From Serratia grimesii NBRC 13537 (lineage in GTDB: Bacteria; Pseudomonadota; Gammaproteobacteria; Enterobacterales; Enterobacteriaceae), in contig NZ_BCTT01000001.1 of NCBI RefSeq assembly GCF_001590905.1, positions 1 through 64,000 of the forward strand: a stretch of DNA of 64,000 bases, written 5' to 3'. Of this stretch, positions 27,604 to 36,946 are shown in pieces. The stretch's first letter is position 1; every line of letters begins with the position of its first letter. A program made the position numbers and the translations under genes. The notes under the pieces are model-generated. The model had not been told where the DNA came from. It searched no databases and saw nothing but the letters and a program-made list of their open reading frames with translations.

Positions 27604-29091
27604 ATGACAAATAACGAAGTATCTGCACCCATCGCACACCGTCCCTTGATCCTGATTGCCTGCATGTTGGCGATGTTTATGTCAGCGATTGAAGCAACCA
27701 TTGTCGCCACGGCGATGCCGACCATTATTGGTGATCTTGGCGGGTTTTCCCTGCTCGGTTGGGTATTTGCGGTCTATTTACTGGCCCAGGCCATTACCAT
27801 TCCAATTTATGGTCGACTGGCGGACCTGCTGGGGCGCAAGCGGGTATTTTTCTTTGGCGCATCGCTGTTCTTACTGGGTTCGGTACTGTGCGGTTTCTCG
27901 CCGAACATGTACTGGCTGATTGGTTTTCGGTTGCTGCAAGGGTTAGGCGCCGGGGCTATTATGCCAACAGCGACCACCATTATCGGTGATATCTACAGCC
28001 CTACCGAGCGGCCAAAGGTTATGGGCTATATTTCCAGTGTTTGGGGTGTGTCGGCGATTATTGGCCCTTTGCTGGGGGCGTTTATCGTCCAGCATTTACC
28101 CTGGGCGTTGGTATTCTGGGTAAATTTGCCGATCGGTCTGTTGGCGATGTTTTTCCTTGCTCGTTATCTCCCTTCTCGCCAACAGGTACGTAAACACGCG
28201 CTGGATCTGGCGGGTACCGCCTGGTTGACGCTATTTGTTACCGCGCTGCTGCTGTCACTGTTGCAGGCAGAAAACCTCGGTTGGTGGGTATTGCCTTTGT
28301 TGGTATTGGCGGCCGTCTCGCTGATGTTACTGATCCGCCAGGAACGACGCGCACCAGAGCCGTTATTCCCGCTGGCGCTGTGGCAAAGCCGGGTAATTGT
28401 GGCCGGTAATATTGGGGGGCTGGTGATTGGTGCTGCGATGATGGGGATCAGCGCCTTCCTGCCAACCTTTATTCAGGGTGTGATGGGGGGAACGCCGTTG
28501 GAGGCCGGTACCACGCTGGCATTAATGTCGATCGGTTGGCCGTTGGCCAGCACCTTTAGTGGGCGGTTGATGCTCATGACCTCTTATCGAACCACTGCAT
28601 TGCTGGGGGCTTTGCTGTTGTTGGCAGGGGGACTGATTCTGTTGCTGCTGCAACCTGCCGGCGGTCTGTTATGGGGAAGGGTCGCGGCCTTTATGGTTGG
28701 TGCAGGTATGGGGTTGTGCAACACGACATTTTTGGTGTCGGTGCAAAACGCTGCGCATCACAGCATTCGCGGTATCGCCACCGCCTGTACGGTGTTTACT
28801 CGAATGATGGGCTCAGCCATTGGTACCGCTATTTTGGGTGCGACGTTGAACATCAATCTGCAAATTCGTTTGCCACAAACGGTCGATCCAGTGCAGCAAC
28901 TGATGGAACCTGCAGCGCGTAGCGCGATGACGCCAGAAATACTGGTGGATATGACGCAACAGGTTGCCGCTTCGCTACACTGGGTGTTTTTGGTTTCTGC
29001 GCTGTTGTCATTGCTGGCGCTAGCGGCGGCGATGCTGATCCCGGCGCGGCACCGGCCACAGGGTGAAGGTGAAGAGGCGGAACAGGCGTAA
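27604..29091 (+). CDS. DHA2-family multidrug MFS exporter
   Basis: A 495-residue inner-membrane protein with about 14 hydrophobic segments (DHA2, EmrB/QacA type). Diagnostic motifs: FMSAIEATIVATAMPTIIGDLG in helix 1, GRLADLLGRKRVFFFG (motif A) near 75, RLLQGLGAGAIMPTATTIIGDI (motif B) and GVSAIIGPLLGAFIVQHLPWALVFWVNLPIG (motif C). It probably expels lipophilic or cationic compounds. Substrate unknown. No partner membrane-fusion gene is adjacent. An operator-like palindrome is in its leader. Confidence 0.87.
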   Translation: MTNNEVSAPIAHRPLILIACMLAMFMSAIEATIVATAMPTIIGDLGGFSLLGWVFAVYLLAQAITIPIYGRLADLLGRKRVFFFGASLFLLGSVLCGFSPNMYWLIGFRLLQGLGAGAIMPTATTIIGDIYSPTERPKVMGYISSVWGVSAIIGPLLGAFIVQHLPWALVFWVNLPIGLLAMFFLARYLPSRQQVRKHALDLAGTAWLTLFVTALLLSLLQAENLGWWVLPLLVLAAVSLMLLIRQERRAPEPLFPLALWQSRVIVAGNIGGLVIGAAMMGISAFLPTFIQGVMGGTPLEAGTTLALMSIGWPLASTFSGRLMLMTSYRTTALLGALLLLAGGLILLLLQPAGGLLWGRVAAFMVGAGMGLCNTTFLVSVQNAAHHSIRGIATACTVFTRMMGSAIGTAILGATLNINLQIRLPQTVDPVQQLMEPAARSAMTPEILVDMTQQVAASLHWVFLVSALLSLLALAAAMLIPARHRPQGEGEEAEQA

Positions 29092-29099
29092 AAGAGAAA

Positions 29100-29116
29100 G
29101 GGCGCCTAGCGCGCCC
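29100..29116. terminator. Hairpin between the convergent exporter and DUF1161 gene
   Basis: GGGCGC / GCGCCC around CTAGC, 9 nt past the exporter stop. The minus strand continues TTTCTCTTTT, so it may mainly terminate the DUF1161 transcript. Confidence 0.6.
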
Positions 29117-29126
29117 TGAACGGCAA

Positions 29127-29426
29127 TTATTGCGAGGTTTTTGTGTCCTGACTGGTGCCGGTTTGCGCCGCATCACCATTGTCATCACCGTTACTTATGC
29201 GGGTATAGACAATCTTCTGTGTGTCATTTTCGCAGTGGCCTACCACCAGCCCGCCAGCTTGTTGGGCCTGGTCATTAGGCACAATATCCAGCTTGAAACC
29301 GGATTCTGGCACACCGTTGTTGACAATTTTCTGTGATATATCAGCCTTCACGCTCTCGCACGAGGCCAGGGCAGCTAGCGGTGCTGAGGCCATCAGCAGT
29401 GCACCCAGGATAAGCGCTTTTTTCAT
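29127..29426 (-). CDS. DUF1161 family exported protein
   Basis: A 99-residue protein with signal peptide MKKALILGALLMASAPLAALA. The mature part SCESVKADISQKIVNNGVPESGFKLDIVPNDQ and VVGHCENDTQKIVYTR is the DUF1161 core, with two cysteines (in SCESV and GHCEN) that could form a disulfide. The polar tail is Gly/Asp/Thr-rich. The start at 29426 has an AAGGATGA ribosome site upstream. Periplasmic, function unknown. Next to ynfB, another small exported protein. Confidence 0.85.
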   Translation of the reverse strand: MKKALILGALLMASAPLAALASCESVKADISQKIVNNGVPESGFKLDIVPNDQAQQAGGLVVGHCENDTQKIVYTRISNGDDNGDAAQTGTSQDTKTSQ

Positions 29427-29515
29427 CAATTCATCCTTATTTGAGAATGGGCTTCCTTTATCAGGATAGCAGCAACGGCGTCGTGGGGTAACGACCGCCG
29501 CGTGCTGCGGCAAGA

Positions 29516-29884
29516 TTAAGGATTAATCTGACGGCCCGTCTGGCGATCCAGGCACTTACGGGTGTTTGGTTCCCAGTAAGCGTTAACATTCAGGCTGTCA
29601 TCGCAGCGCTCTTCGTTATCAATGGCCTTATCTACCTTGTCGAACTCTTTCTCCACGCGGGTGTTGACCTTATTGCGCAGAGATTTGGTGTCGTTGAACT
29701 GCTGTTTGCTCTGGCGAGCCGCTTCGGTGCTCATGGCACCGCTGTTACTGCCATCGACGGTAACGCAGGTACTGCCCTGAGTGCAGGTGGCGGCCAGTGC
29801 TGGCGCCTGCCAGGCACCCATCAGCATCAGCATAGCGACCGGCAGCATCCCGCGCAGCAGTCGTTGAGTCGAAAGTGTTTTCAT
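29516..29884 (-). CDS. ynfB: YnfB family exported protein (DUF1283)
   Basis: A 122-residue protein with signal peptide (hydrophobic segment [21 protein letters not shown]). The mature part has [62 protein letters not shown], matching E. coli YnfB near its C-terminus. It is rich in charged helix. Four cysteines may pair in the periplasm. Function unknown. E. coli also has ynfB beside ynfA, divergently placed as here. Confidence 0.9.
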   Translation of the reverse strand: MKTLSTQRLLRGMLPVAMLMLMGAWQAPALAATCTQGSTCVTVDGSNSGAMSTEAARQSKQQFNDTKSLRNKVNTRVEKEFDKVDKAIDNEERCDDSLNVNAYWEPNTRKCLDRQTGRQINP

Positions 29885-30030
29885 CGTTTCATCCTTATGA
29901 GTTAGTGTTGCCTGAAAACGGCAACACTGGCTTACTGCGCCCTCTGGCGTGTTGATAAATATACCATCGCGCCCTTAGACTGCACCAGCCAAGCACGGCC
30001 TCGTTTACTTTATAGAGAGAAAGCTTTCCC

Positions 30031-30357
30031 ATGGTCAAGACCACACTGTTATTTTTCGCCACGGCATTGGCCGAGATCATTGGCTGTTTCTTACCCTACC
30101 TGTGGCTGAAAAAAAGTGCCAGCGTCTGGCTGTTGCTGCCGGCGGCGGCGAGTCTGATGCTGTTTGTCTGGTTGCTGACGCTGCATCCTGCGGCCAGCGG
30201 GCGAGTGTATGCGGCTTACGGCGGTGTTTATGTGGCGACTGCGCTGTTGTGGCTGCGGGTGGTAGACGGCGTTAAATTGTCCGCGTTGGACTGGCTGGGG
30301 GCCGGTGTGGCCTTGGTGGGGATGTTGATTATTGTTTCCGGCTGGCGTACAGCCTGA
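30031..30357 (+). CDS. ynfA: YnfA family membrane protein (UPF0060)
   Basis: A 108-residue protein of four hydrophobic helices ([85 protein letters not shown]). It belongs to UPF0060, a relative of small-multidrug-resistance transporters. Probable small inner-membrane exporter. Followed by a strong hairpin. Confidence 0.93.
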   Translation: MVKTTLLFFATALAEIIGCFLPYLWLKKSASVWLLLPAAASLMLFVWLLTLHPAASGRVYAAYGGVYVATALLWLRVVDGVKLSALDWLGAGVALVGMLIIVSGWRTA

Positions 30358-30365
30358 TAAACGGC

Positions 30366-30383
30366 GGCAGGGCAAGCCCTGCC
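30366..30383. terminator. Hairpin between convergent ynfA and ydfG
   Basis: GGCAGGGC / GCCCTGCC stem with an AA loop, 9 nt past ynfA and 11 nt past ydfG. There is no marked U-tract. Confidence 0.55.
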
Positions 30384-30393
30384 ACACACAGGA

Positions 30394-31143
30394 TCAGGCA
30401 TCGCGGTGGATGTTCAACCCGGCAAATGACTGACTAACCGGCATGATTTCCAGCGAGTTGATATTGACGTGACCCGGCAAGGTTGCCACCCAGAACACCG
30501 ACTCGGCGATATCTTCAGGCGTCAACGCGTTGGCTCCGTCATATACCTTGTCAACTTTGCTGTCGTCACCTTTGAAGCGCACGTTAGAGAATTCGGTGCC
30601 ACCTACCAGGCCCGGTTCAATGTCGGTAACGCGGATGCGCGTGCCGTGCAGATCGGCGCGTAGGCCGAGGCTGAACTGTTTCACGAAGGCTTTGGTGGCA
30701 CCGTAAACGTTACCGCCTGCATAGGGCCAGTTAGCCGCGACGGAGCCGATGTTGATGACATGACCGATGTTACGTTCAACCATGCCAGGCAGCAGGGCGC
30801 GAGTCATGTTGACCAAACCTTTGGTATTGGTGTCGATCATCGTTTCCCAATCGTCAGCATTGGCTTTATGGGCCGGTTCCAGACCTAACGCTAGCCCGGC
30901 GTTATTCACCAGCACGTCAATTTGGCGGAGTGCCGCAGGCAGTTCGTCAATCACTTGCTGAATTGCCGCCCGGTTGCGTACGTCCAGGCGGACGATATGC
31001 AGCGGATCACCCAATTCGTCTTTCAATTCTTCCAGGCGTTCAATACGACGGCCGGAGGCAATCACCTGATGGCCTTCTCGGATAAAGCGTCGTGTAATAG
31101 CTTCGCCAAAACCGGATGTGGCGCCCGTGACAAAAATGATCAT
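30394..31143 (-). CDS. ydfG: NADP-dependent 3-hydroxy acid / malonic semialdehyde reductase YdfG
   Basis: Short-chain dehydrogenase of 249 residues: nucleotide loop TGATSGFGEAI at 6-16, NNAG near 82, catalytic serine in NIGSVAANWPYAGG and Tyr/Lys in NVYGATKAF near 147-151. In E. coli YdfG oxidises L-allo-threonine, L-serine and 3-hydroxyisobutyrate and reduces malonic semialdehyde in pyrimidine breakdown. The ATG at 31143 has GAGG upstream. E. coli has dcp beside ydfG. Here a dcp-like gene lies 23 kb away. Confidence 0.95.
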   Translation of the reverse strand: MIIFVTGATSGFGEAITRRFIREGHQVIASGRRIERLEELKDELGDPLHIVRLDVRNRAAIQQVIDELPAALRQIDVLVNNAGLALGLEPAHKANADDWETMIDTNTKGLVNMTRALLPGMVERNIGHVINIGSVAANWPYAGGNVYGATKAFVKQFSLGLRADLHGTRIRVTDIEPGLVGGTEFSNVRFKGDDSKVDKVYDGANALTPEDIAESVFWVATLPGHVNINSLEIMPVSQSFAGLNIHRDA

Positions 31144-31328
31144 GTTGCTGTTCCTCAACTGTTTTTACCCTACATGCTAATAGGATTAGCATAATCCCAC
31201 TTCAAGTGGCAGTGGTTATCGGCATCCACGATGAAAAACCGCTATCGCTGCTGCCAGACGGGCGGTTTTCGCTCAGTTTATCATGTGTGTTTTAAAGCCG
31301 GGCCGAGTAGAGCGACCCGATAACGTGA

Positions 31329-31850
31329 TTAGAGCTGTGGGGGAACGTGATACACCACGCAGTCGTATTTGGTATTTTCACGTCGACCGGCCACTACACC
31401 ACCTAAAGATTCGGCGATGCGCCGACTCGGTGTATTTTGCTCTGCCACCGGATAGATAAAGTGTTGCGGGTGGTAGCGTTCACTGGCCCATACCGCCATA
31501 GCGTGGACAATTTCACGGCCATAACCTTTGCCGTGCAGGTTCTCTTTTACCCAGATGCCCAGCTCAGGCGTAGTGCCGTGCAAATCGTGTACGCCACCCA
31601 CACCAACAAACTGTTTGCTGTCACGCAGGCGAGCGATAAAAATCACTTCCTCGCCTTCGCGGATTAACGGTAACCAACCTTGCCACACGTTCTCAAACGC
31701 CTCCGGCGACTCCTCCGGTTCAAAATTCATAAAGCGCGTCAAGGTAGGGGTGATCGCCTGGTAAACATCGTCGGCGTCTGCTGCTGTAAAGGGGGCAATC
31801 ATCAACCGGTCGGTGTTAACGCGGCACTGAGAAAGGTCACTGTGAATCAT
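31329..31850 (-). CDS. GNAT-family N-acetyltransferase (RimJ/RimL type)
   Basis: A 173-residue acetyltransferase. N-terminal DRLMIAPFTAADADDVYQAITP, central FIARLRDSKQFVGVGGVHDL, acetyl-CoA loop ELGIWVKENLHGKGYGREIVHAM near 100-122 (Q/R-x-x-G-x-G/A type as GKGYG), and QNTPSRRIAESLGGVVAGRR near 143, the usual NxxS/R helix of RimJ/RimL relatives. Substrate unknown. GAGG 8 nt before the ATG at 31850 sets the start. Confidence 0.87.
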   Translation of the reverse strand: MIHSDLSQCRVNTDRLMIAPFTAADADDVYQAITPTLTRFMNFEPEESPEAFENVWQGWLPLIREGEEVIFIARLRDSKQFVGVGGVHDLHGTTPELGIWVKENLHGKGYGREIVHAMAVWASERYHPQHFIYPVAEQNTPSRRIAESLGGVVAGRRENTKYDCVVYHVPPQL

Positions 31851-31947
31851 TATTATTACCTCGCTTTTCAGGCCAAAACGGCAAAAAATCCGCACCGGTG
31901 AAATGGGGCGGATCATCGATACTACGTTGATTGGCAGCAGATGCGAC

Positions 31948-33390
31948 TTATTTTTGCAATCGTTGAGGTGCGTTCGTCAGTGGTGACTCTGGGGATTTTC
32001 TTTGACGAACCTCGCTACCGGCGTTTGCATTCAGGGTTGCACTGTCGAATACGGCCACCAGTGCAATCACACCGATGACCACAAATGCCCACTGAAAATC
32101 GGCCAATGGGATACGCTCAGTTGACTGTGGCATCAGCATCTCCGCCACTCGCAACGCCAATGCGCCGATGGCAATACCCAGGCCGCTGCCCATTTGTTGT
32201 GACACATTAAACAGGGTGTTGGCACCGCTCATCTGTGATTGTGGTACTTCTGAAAATGCCAGCGTATTGAGTGCGGTGAACTGCATGGAACGCGTCAGCC
32301 CGCTGACGAACAGCAGCGCCAGAATCAGCCAGGTCGGGGTTTGTGGCGTCAGCAGGGCACAGGCGAAAATAGTGGCGGCGTTCAACAGGCCATTGACCAC
32401 CAGCGTGGTGCGAAAGCGAAAACGGTACAGCACCGCCGAGGTAAACGGCTTCATCACCAGGTTACCGGCAAATACCGCCAACACCAAGAGCCCGGCGTCG
32501 AAGGCGTTCAGGCCAAAGCCGATCTGGAACAGCAGCGGCAGCAGGAAGGGCACGGCGCCAATGGCGATGCGGAACAGCGCACCACCCCAAATAGTGACGG
32601 CGTAACTTTTTATGCGCATCGCCCACAGATTGATCAGCGGGTGCTCAGTGCGTTTGGCGTGACGAACCGCCAGTGCGCCTAATGCCAGGCTGCCGATAAT
32701 ACAGAGTGCAGGCACCCACCCAGAAAGTTGCGGGTGGTTGATCAAATCCAGACCGAACATCAGGCCGAAACAGGCAATCCCGGTTAACACGAAGCCGAGC
32801 GCGTCAAATGGCACGCCTTTCTGCGATCTTTCCTGTGGGATCAGTCGCCAGGCCAGCCACAGGGCGGCGATGCCCAAAGGTACGTTGAGAATAAAAATCC
32901 AGTGCCACGAGGCATAAGTCGTAATAAAACCGCCGACGGGGGGTCCGAGAATGGGGGCAACCAATCCAGGCCAGGTAATGGTGGCAATGGCTTTGATCAA
33001 ATCGGGTTTAGCGGTATTGCGTAGCACCACCAATCGGCCAACCGGTACCATCAGTGCGCCGCCAAAGCCTTGCAGGATACGGGCTGCGGTGAAGGTAGGC
33101 AGGTTAATACTGGCAGCACACAACACCGATGCCAGGGTAAAAATTAGCACCGCTGCGGCAAAGATATTACGGGCGCCAAAACGGTTGGCAATCCAGCCGC
33201 TGGCGGGAATAAACACCGTTAACGTCAAAATGTAAGCTGAAATACCGATGTTCATGTCTACCGGTCGTACGCCAAAAGCGGCTGCCATTTGTGGCATGGC
33301 GGTAACAATCACTGTGCCGTCGAGATTCTCCATAAAAAAGGCACCGGCCACCAACAAAGGCAGTGCACTTGCACGTGAAAAAAAACTCAT
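31948..33390 (-). CDS. DHA2-family MFS transporter
   Basis: A 480-residue inner-membrane exporter with 13-14 hydrophobic segments: FMENLDGTVIVTAMPQMAAAFGV (helix 1), GWIANRFGARNIF (motif A), RILQGFGGALMVPVGRLVV and GLVAPILGPPVGGFITTYASWHWIFILNVPLG (motif C). Substrate unknown. It lies 167 bp downstream of fecA in the same direction, in the position held by fecBCDE in E. coli, though a hairpin separates them. The start at 33390 (MSFFSRASALP) is chosen so the first helix follows directly. In-frame upstream codons would add 20 polar residues. Confidence 0.85.
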   Translation of the reverse strand: MSFFSRASALPLLVAGAFFMENLDGTVIVTAMPQMAAAFGVRPVDMNIGISAYILTLTVFIPASGWIANRFGARNIFAAAVLIFTLASVLCAASINLPTFTAARILQGFGGALMVPVGRLVVLRNTAKPDLIKAIATITWPGLVAPILGPPVGGFITTYASWHWIFILNVPLGIAALWLAWRLIPQERSQKGVPFDALGFVLTGIACFGLMFGLDLINHPQLSGWVPALCIIGSLALGALAVRHAKRTEHPLINLWAMRIKSYAVTIWGGALFRIAIGAVPFLLPLLFQIGFGLNAFDAGLLVLAVFAGNLVMKPFTSAVLYRFRFRTTLVVNGLLNAATIFACALLTPQTPTWLILALLFVSGLTRSMQFTALNTLAFSEVPQSQMSGANTLFNVSQQMGSGLGIAIGALALRVAEMLMPQSTERIPLADFQWAFVVIGVIALVAVFDSATLNANAGSEVRQRKSPESPLTNAPQRLQK

Positions 33391-33527
33391 GGCAGAGCGC
33401 ACCGAATGGCGCACAGACGGAATGCAGACATGACAAAAACCCCGTTTCAAAAATGTTAATGCCGGAAGGGTTTTTGAGCATAGCGCATTGGGCAGAGGTT
33501 AAAAAGAGGTTAGGTGGGTGATTATTA

Positions 33528-33550
33528 GCGGGCGCAGCGATTGCGCCCGC
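33528..33550 (-). terminator. Terminator hairpin of fecA
   Basis: GCGGGCGCA / TGCGCCCGC stem of 9 bp with a 5-nt loop, 7 nt past the fecA stop, followed on the minus strand by a short A/T tract. Confidence 0.65.
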
Positions 33551-33556
33551 AGGAGC

Positions 33557-35878
33557 TTAGAACTTCACAGAGCCTTGCAGATACAAGGTACGTGGTTGGC
33601 CGATGTACAGCCCTTTATTATTGTCGTCATAAGCACGAGTGAAATACTCATGGTTAAACAAATTCTTAACGCCGGCGCCCAGGTTCAGCCCAGCCATTTC
33701 TGGCCCAAAGTCATAAGCGGCGCGCATGCCCCACAGCATATAGCCAGGAATGCGGCCGGTGCTGCCGTCAGCACTTTCGGCTACAGTGTTGGCGTTATCG
33801 GCAAACTGACTGGACTGGAATTCACTGTTGACATTAAACCGCCAATGTCCTGGGTTGTAATCCAGTCCCAGCGTACCCTTATGTTTTGGTGAGAACGGCA
33901 CCTGATTTCCCCGGTAAGCACCATCTTCACGGATGGTTGCGTCGACATAGGCATAGCTGGCGTATACCGTCATATCATCAAGTGTCGGTGTCAGCTGTGA
34001 CAGATCATAACGCAAGCTGCCTTCCAACCCGGCGTGACGGGTTTTGCCGCGCGCGGTGACGCTGTCGGTGACCTGATTGGAATCGTACTGATTATTGAAG
34101 TTGATCAGGAACAGGCCGATTTCCCCCTGCAGCGCATCGCTCTCATAGCGAGTTCCCAGCTCCCAGGTGCGCGCTTTTTCCGGCTCGATATTACCGCTGT
34201 CGACCGCTTTCCCCATCTGGCTGTATTGCACGGTACCGAATGAGCCTTCAGTGTTCGCGTACAGATTCCAGTATTCATTCAGGTGATACATCACGTTCAG
34301 CGCTGGCAGTGGCGCGTTATAGCTCACATCCAGACGGTTATTCTTGATGTAGTTGTTCTGATACGAGGTGATATGTTCGTAACGCATGCCCGGCGTGATG
34401 GTCCAGTCGCCGATATCGATACGGTCATCGATATAAAATGCGTGGGCATCGGTACCGGATTGGGTATCACGATCGTAAGGGCTACTGGTTGACGGCAGTA
34501 TGCCGTTGCTGGCCTTGCTGTAATAACGCAGCTCGTGAGTGGACTCGCTAACATAGCGGTAGCCCACACCAACTTCATGCGCCGATTGTCCCCAACGGAA
34601 GCTTTGGCTGTAACGGGGCTCCACGCCGCGCACCCAGTATTCACGTGGGGACAGTGTCAGGTTCTTGCCCTGATCCAGATAACCGCTGCGCAGGGTATAG
34701 GTATAGAAACTTTGTACGTCGAACTTGTGTTGCTGGTCCGGCTGGTACTGATAGCCGAAGTTTGCCAACTGGCGGCGGCCCCAGAATTTGTCGTACGGAC
34801 GCGTCGATTGAAATGGGTTAGCATTGTAATCTGCCCGGCTCAGACCGCCTGGCATGTCCGCTTCACCTTCATAATATTGCAGCAGGCTATTAAAGGTGTG
34901 TACGTCGTTGGGGGCATAGCGGCTTTTCAGCATCACGTCGTCAATTTTGGTCGAACTGTGTTCGCGCCAATCGCTGCCACGGGTGCCGGAATAAAGCAGT
35001 GCGCTGCCAAAACCGTTGTCGGCGGTGCCGCCAATCATCAGGTTACTGGTACCTTTCGGATGATCCTGACGGGACGTCGGACTCAGTTGACCTTGCATCC
35101 CAGCTTCCATACCGAAGGTCTTCGGGATAGCGCGAGTAACAAAGTTGACTACGCCACCGACGCTCTGGGGCCCATAACGAACGGCACCGCCGCCACGCAC
35201 CACATCAACGGCATCCATATTGCCGAGGGAAACTGGCGCCAGCGACAGCTGTGGCTGGCCATAAGGGGCGAAGGGAACCGGAATTCCGTCCATCAGTACC
35301 GTTGAACGACTGGCCAGACGCGGGTTTAGTCCGCGAATACCGAAATTGAGTGCCATATCGTGGCTACCGGTGCCATTGTTTTCTGGTGCAACAACGCCAG
35401 GAACGCGGTTTAGCACTTCACGTAGTGTAGTGGCACCGGTTTTGGCGAACTCTTCTCGGCGGACGACGTCACGTGCTCCTGCGTGTTCGAACACGTCAAT
35501 TTGTCGGCCTTCAGCCAGCCAGTCGCCCACGACGGTGATGTCTTGTTCTTTCTGCGTGGTTGGAATATTGATCAGGGTGTAGCCATTGCCACCGAGCGCC
35601 TTGGCTTGCAAACCGCTGCCGGCCAGCAGTGCGTTCAACCCTTGGTCGAAGCTGTAGTTACCATTCAATCCCGGCGAACGTTTGCCGGCGGTGAGTTTTC
35701 CGTCGACCGACAGCGCAATCCCGGCATGAGCAGCAAAGGTATTCAACGCGCTATCCAGATCACCTGCGGGAATATGGTATGCAGCAGCTGTTTGTTGTTC
35801 TGCTATCGCCGGTGCTGCGAATGCCAGACCTATAGCCATAGCCAGTGGCTGAAGTGGTTTTCCCCAAAAATTGGTCAT
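33557..35878 (-). CDS. fecA: Ferric citrate outer-membrane receptor FecA
   Basis: TonB-dependent transducer of 773 residues, close to E. coli FecA throughout. Signal peptide ends in APAIA near 26. The STN signalling domain (about 35-105, DLDSALNTFAAHAGIALSVDGKLTAGKRSPGLNG) contacts FecR. Then the TonB-box region (DITVVGDWL), the plug (NRVPGVVAPENNGTGSHD, NFGIRGLNPRLASRSTVLMDG, VRGGGAVRYGPQSVGGVVNFVTR) and a 22-strand barrel ending in phenylalanine (LYLQGSVKF). It imports ferric dicitrate and signals to FecR. It follows fecI and fecR. No fecBCDE genes follow. Confidence 0.96.
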   Translation of the reverse strand: MTNFWGKPLQPLAMAIGLAFAAPAIAEQQTAAAYHIPAGDLDSALNTFAAHAGIALSVDGKLTAGKRSPGLNGNYSFDQGLNALLAGSGLQAKALGGNGYTLINIPTTQKEQDITVVGDWLAEGRQIDVFEHAGARDVVRREEFAKTGATTLREVLNRVPGVVAPENNGTGSHDMALNFGIRGLNPRLASRSTVLMDGIPVPFAPYGQPQLSLAPVSLGNMDAVDVVRGGGAVRYGPQSVGGVVNFVTRAIPKTFGMEAGMQGQLSPTSRQDHPKGTSNLMIGGTADNGFGSALLYSGTRGSDWREHSSTKIDDVMLKSRYAPNDVHTFNSLLQYYEGEADMPGGLSRADYNANPFQSTRPYDKFWGRRQLANFGYQYQPDQQHKFDVQSFYTYTLRSGYLDQGKNLTLSPREYWVRGVEPRYSQSFRWGQSAHEVGVGYRYVSESTHELRYYSKASNGILPSTSSPYDRDTQSGTDAHAFYIDDRIDIGDWTITPGMRYEHITSYQNNYIKNNRLDVSYNAPLPALNVMYHLNEYWNLYANTEGSFGTVQYSQMGKAVDSGNIEPEKARTWELGTRYESDALQGEIGLFLINFNNQYDSNQVTDSVTARGKTRHAGLEGSLRYDLSQLTPTLDDMTVYASYAYVDATIREDGAYRGNQVPFSPKHKGTLGLDYNPGHWRFNVNSEFQSSQFADNANTVAESADGSTGRIPGYMLWGMRAAYDFGPEMAGLNLGAGVKNLFNHEYFTRAYDDNNKGLYIGQPRTLYLQGSVKF

Positions 35879-35962
35879 GCTTTCTCCTGAATTATTCTAT
35901 TTTTTGCTGCAGTGTTTTATCTGGAGTCGGATGAGAATGGAAAAGGGACAATCAAGAATGCG

Positions 35963-35982
35963 ATTTTTTATCATTTTCATTT
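35963..35982. promoter_or_regulatory. Possible Fur-like/fecA promoter region
   Basis: On the minus strand the 111-bp fecR-fecA gap contains AAATGAAAATGATAAAAAA, a partial Fur-box-like stretch. The FecI-dependent fecA promoter must also be in this gap. Confidence 0.3.
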
Positions 35983-35989
35983 AAATAAA

Positions 35990-36946
35990 TTAGGCGGGAA
36001 CAATTTTTACCCAATAACGGGTAAAGCTTTGTACTCGTATCGGCAGGGTTTGGCTGAGTAAAAGAAGGGCGCGATCGGGGTCCCTCAGCGGGAAGCTGCC
36101 GCTGACACGCAAGTCAGCGACGGCGGGGTCGCATTCCAAACGGCCATGGCGGTAACGTGCCAGTTCGGTAATCACTTGGTCCAGACGCCATTGGCTTGCG
36201 TTGAGCACACCGCGGGTCCAGTCATCACCGGTATCAATTGCCTGTTGCGGGTTAAATGCTGTGGCACTAAAGCTGATTTTCTCGCCAGCGTTAACCCGGC
36301 GTTTTTCCTGTGGATGTTGTGCCAATTGGGCCTCGACGGCATGTTCAAGCACGGCCAACTGAGTGTGCCCTTCGGATTCACGTACCAGAAAATGGGTGCC
36401 AAGAGCGTGCATTGCGCCTTGCTGGCTCTCTACCCACAGTGGACGTGGGTCACGCCCGGTTATAAGGCTAATTTCACCGGTGTGCAGCAGGATCAGCCGC
36501 TTTTCAGTGGTGTAGTGCACATCGACTGCACTGGCGGTGTTGAGCACCAGTTGGCTGCCGTCGCTGAGGATGATCGGTTTGATTTCACCCGTGGCGGTGC
36601 GGTAGTCGGCACGCAGCTCACGCCCCAGCGGAGACTGATAGCCTATCCAACTGCCTCCAACGCCGAGCAATAGCAGCAAGCTTTTCAACAGCGTGCGGCG
36701 ATCCAGTGTGCTATGGCGATCGGCCTGGTCGAGCGTGCGATAGCTAAACTTGCCAGGAACGCCCTGTAGTTGACTTTGTAGCGCTTCGACGCGTTGCCAG
36801 GCCCAACGGTGGTCATCATGTTGTTGATGCCAAGTCTGCCATTGCTGTCGTTGGCGCTCGGTGACATGTTCATCGCATAACAGAGCAAACCAGTGGGCGG
36901 CCATTTTTAGTGCATGGCGTTGTTCGGGGGTGATGTTGTGACTCAT
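35990..36946 (-). CDS. fecR: FecR, transmembrane sensor of ferric citrate
   Basis: A 318-residue anti-sigma regulator. The cytoplasmic N-terminus has the FecR_N pattern (HALKMAAHWFALLCDEHVTERQRQQWQTWHQQHDDHRWAWQRVEALQ). One membrane helix (LLKSLLLLLGVGGSWIGY near 88-105) leads to a periplasmic FecR domain with KPIILSDGSQLVLNTASAVDV and RRVNAGEKISF and the C-terminal part that receives the signal from FecA. It activates FecI when FecA is loaded. The start codon overlaps the fecI stop by one base. Confidence 0.94.
   Translation of the reverse strand: MSHNITPEQRHALKMAAHWFALLCDEHVTERQRQQWQTWHQQHDDHRWAWQRVEALQSQLQGVPGKFSYRTLDQADRHSTLDRRTLLKSLLLLLGVGGSWIGYQSPLGRELRADYRTATGEIKPIILSDGSQLVLNTASAVDVHYTTEKRLILLHTGEISLITGRDPRPLWVESQQGAMHALGTHFLVRESEGHTQLAVLEHAVEAQLAQHPQEKRRVNAGEKISFSATAFNPQQAIDTGDDWTRGVLNASQWRLDQVITELARYRHGRLECDPAVADLRVSGSFPLRDPDRALLLLSQTLPIRVQSFTRYWVKIVPA

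Noticed and set aside
34535-35305. A 256-codon plus-strand open frame opposite fecA
   Set aside because: Antisense shadow of a strongly conserved receptor gene. No domain recognised.
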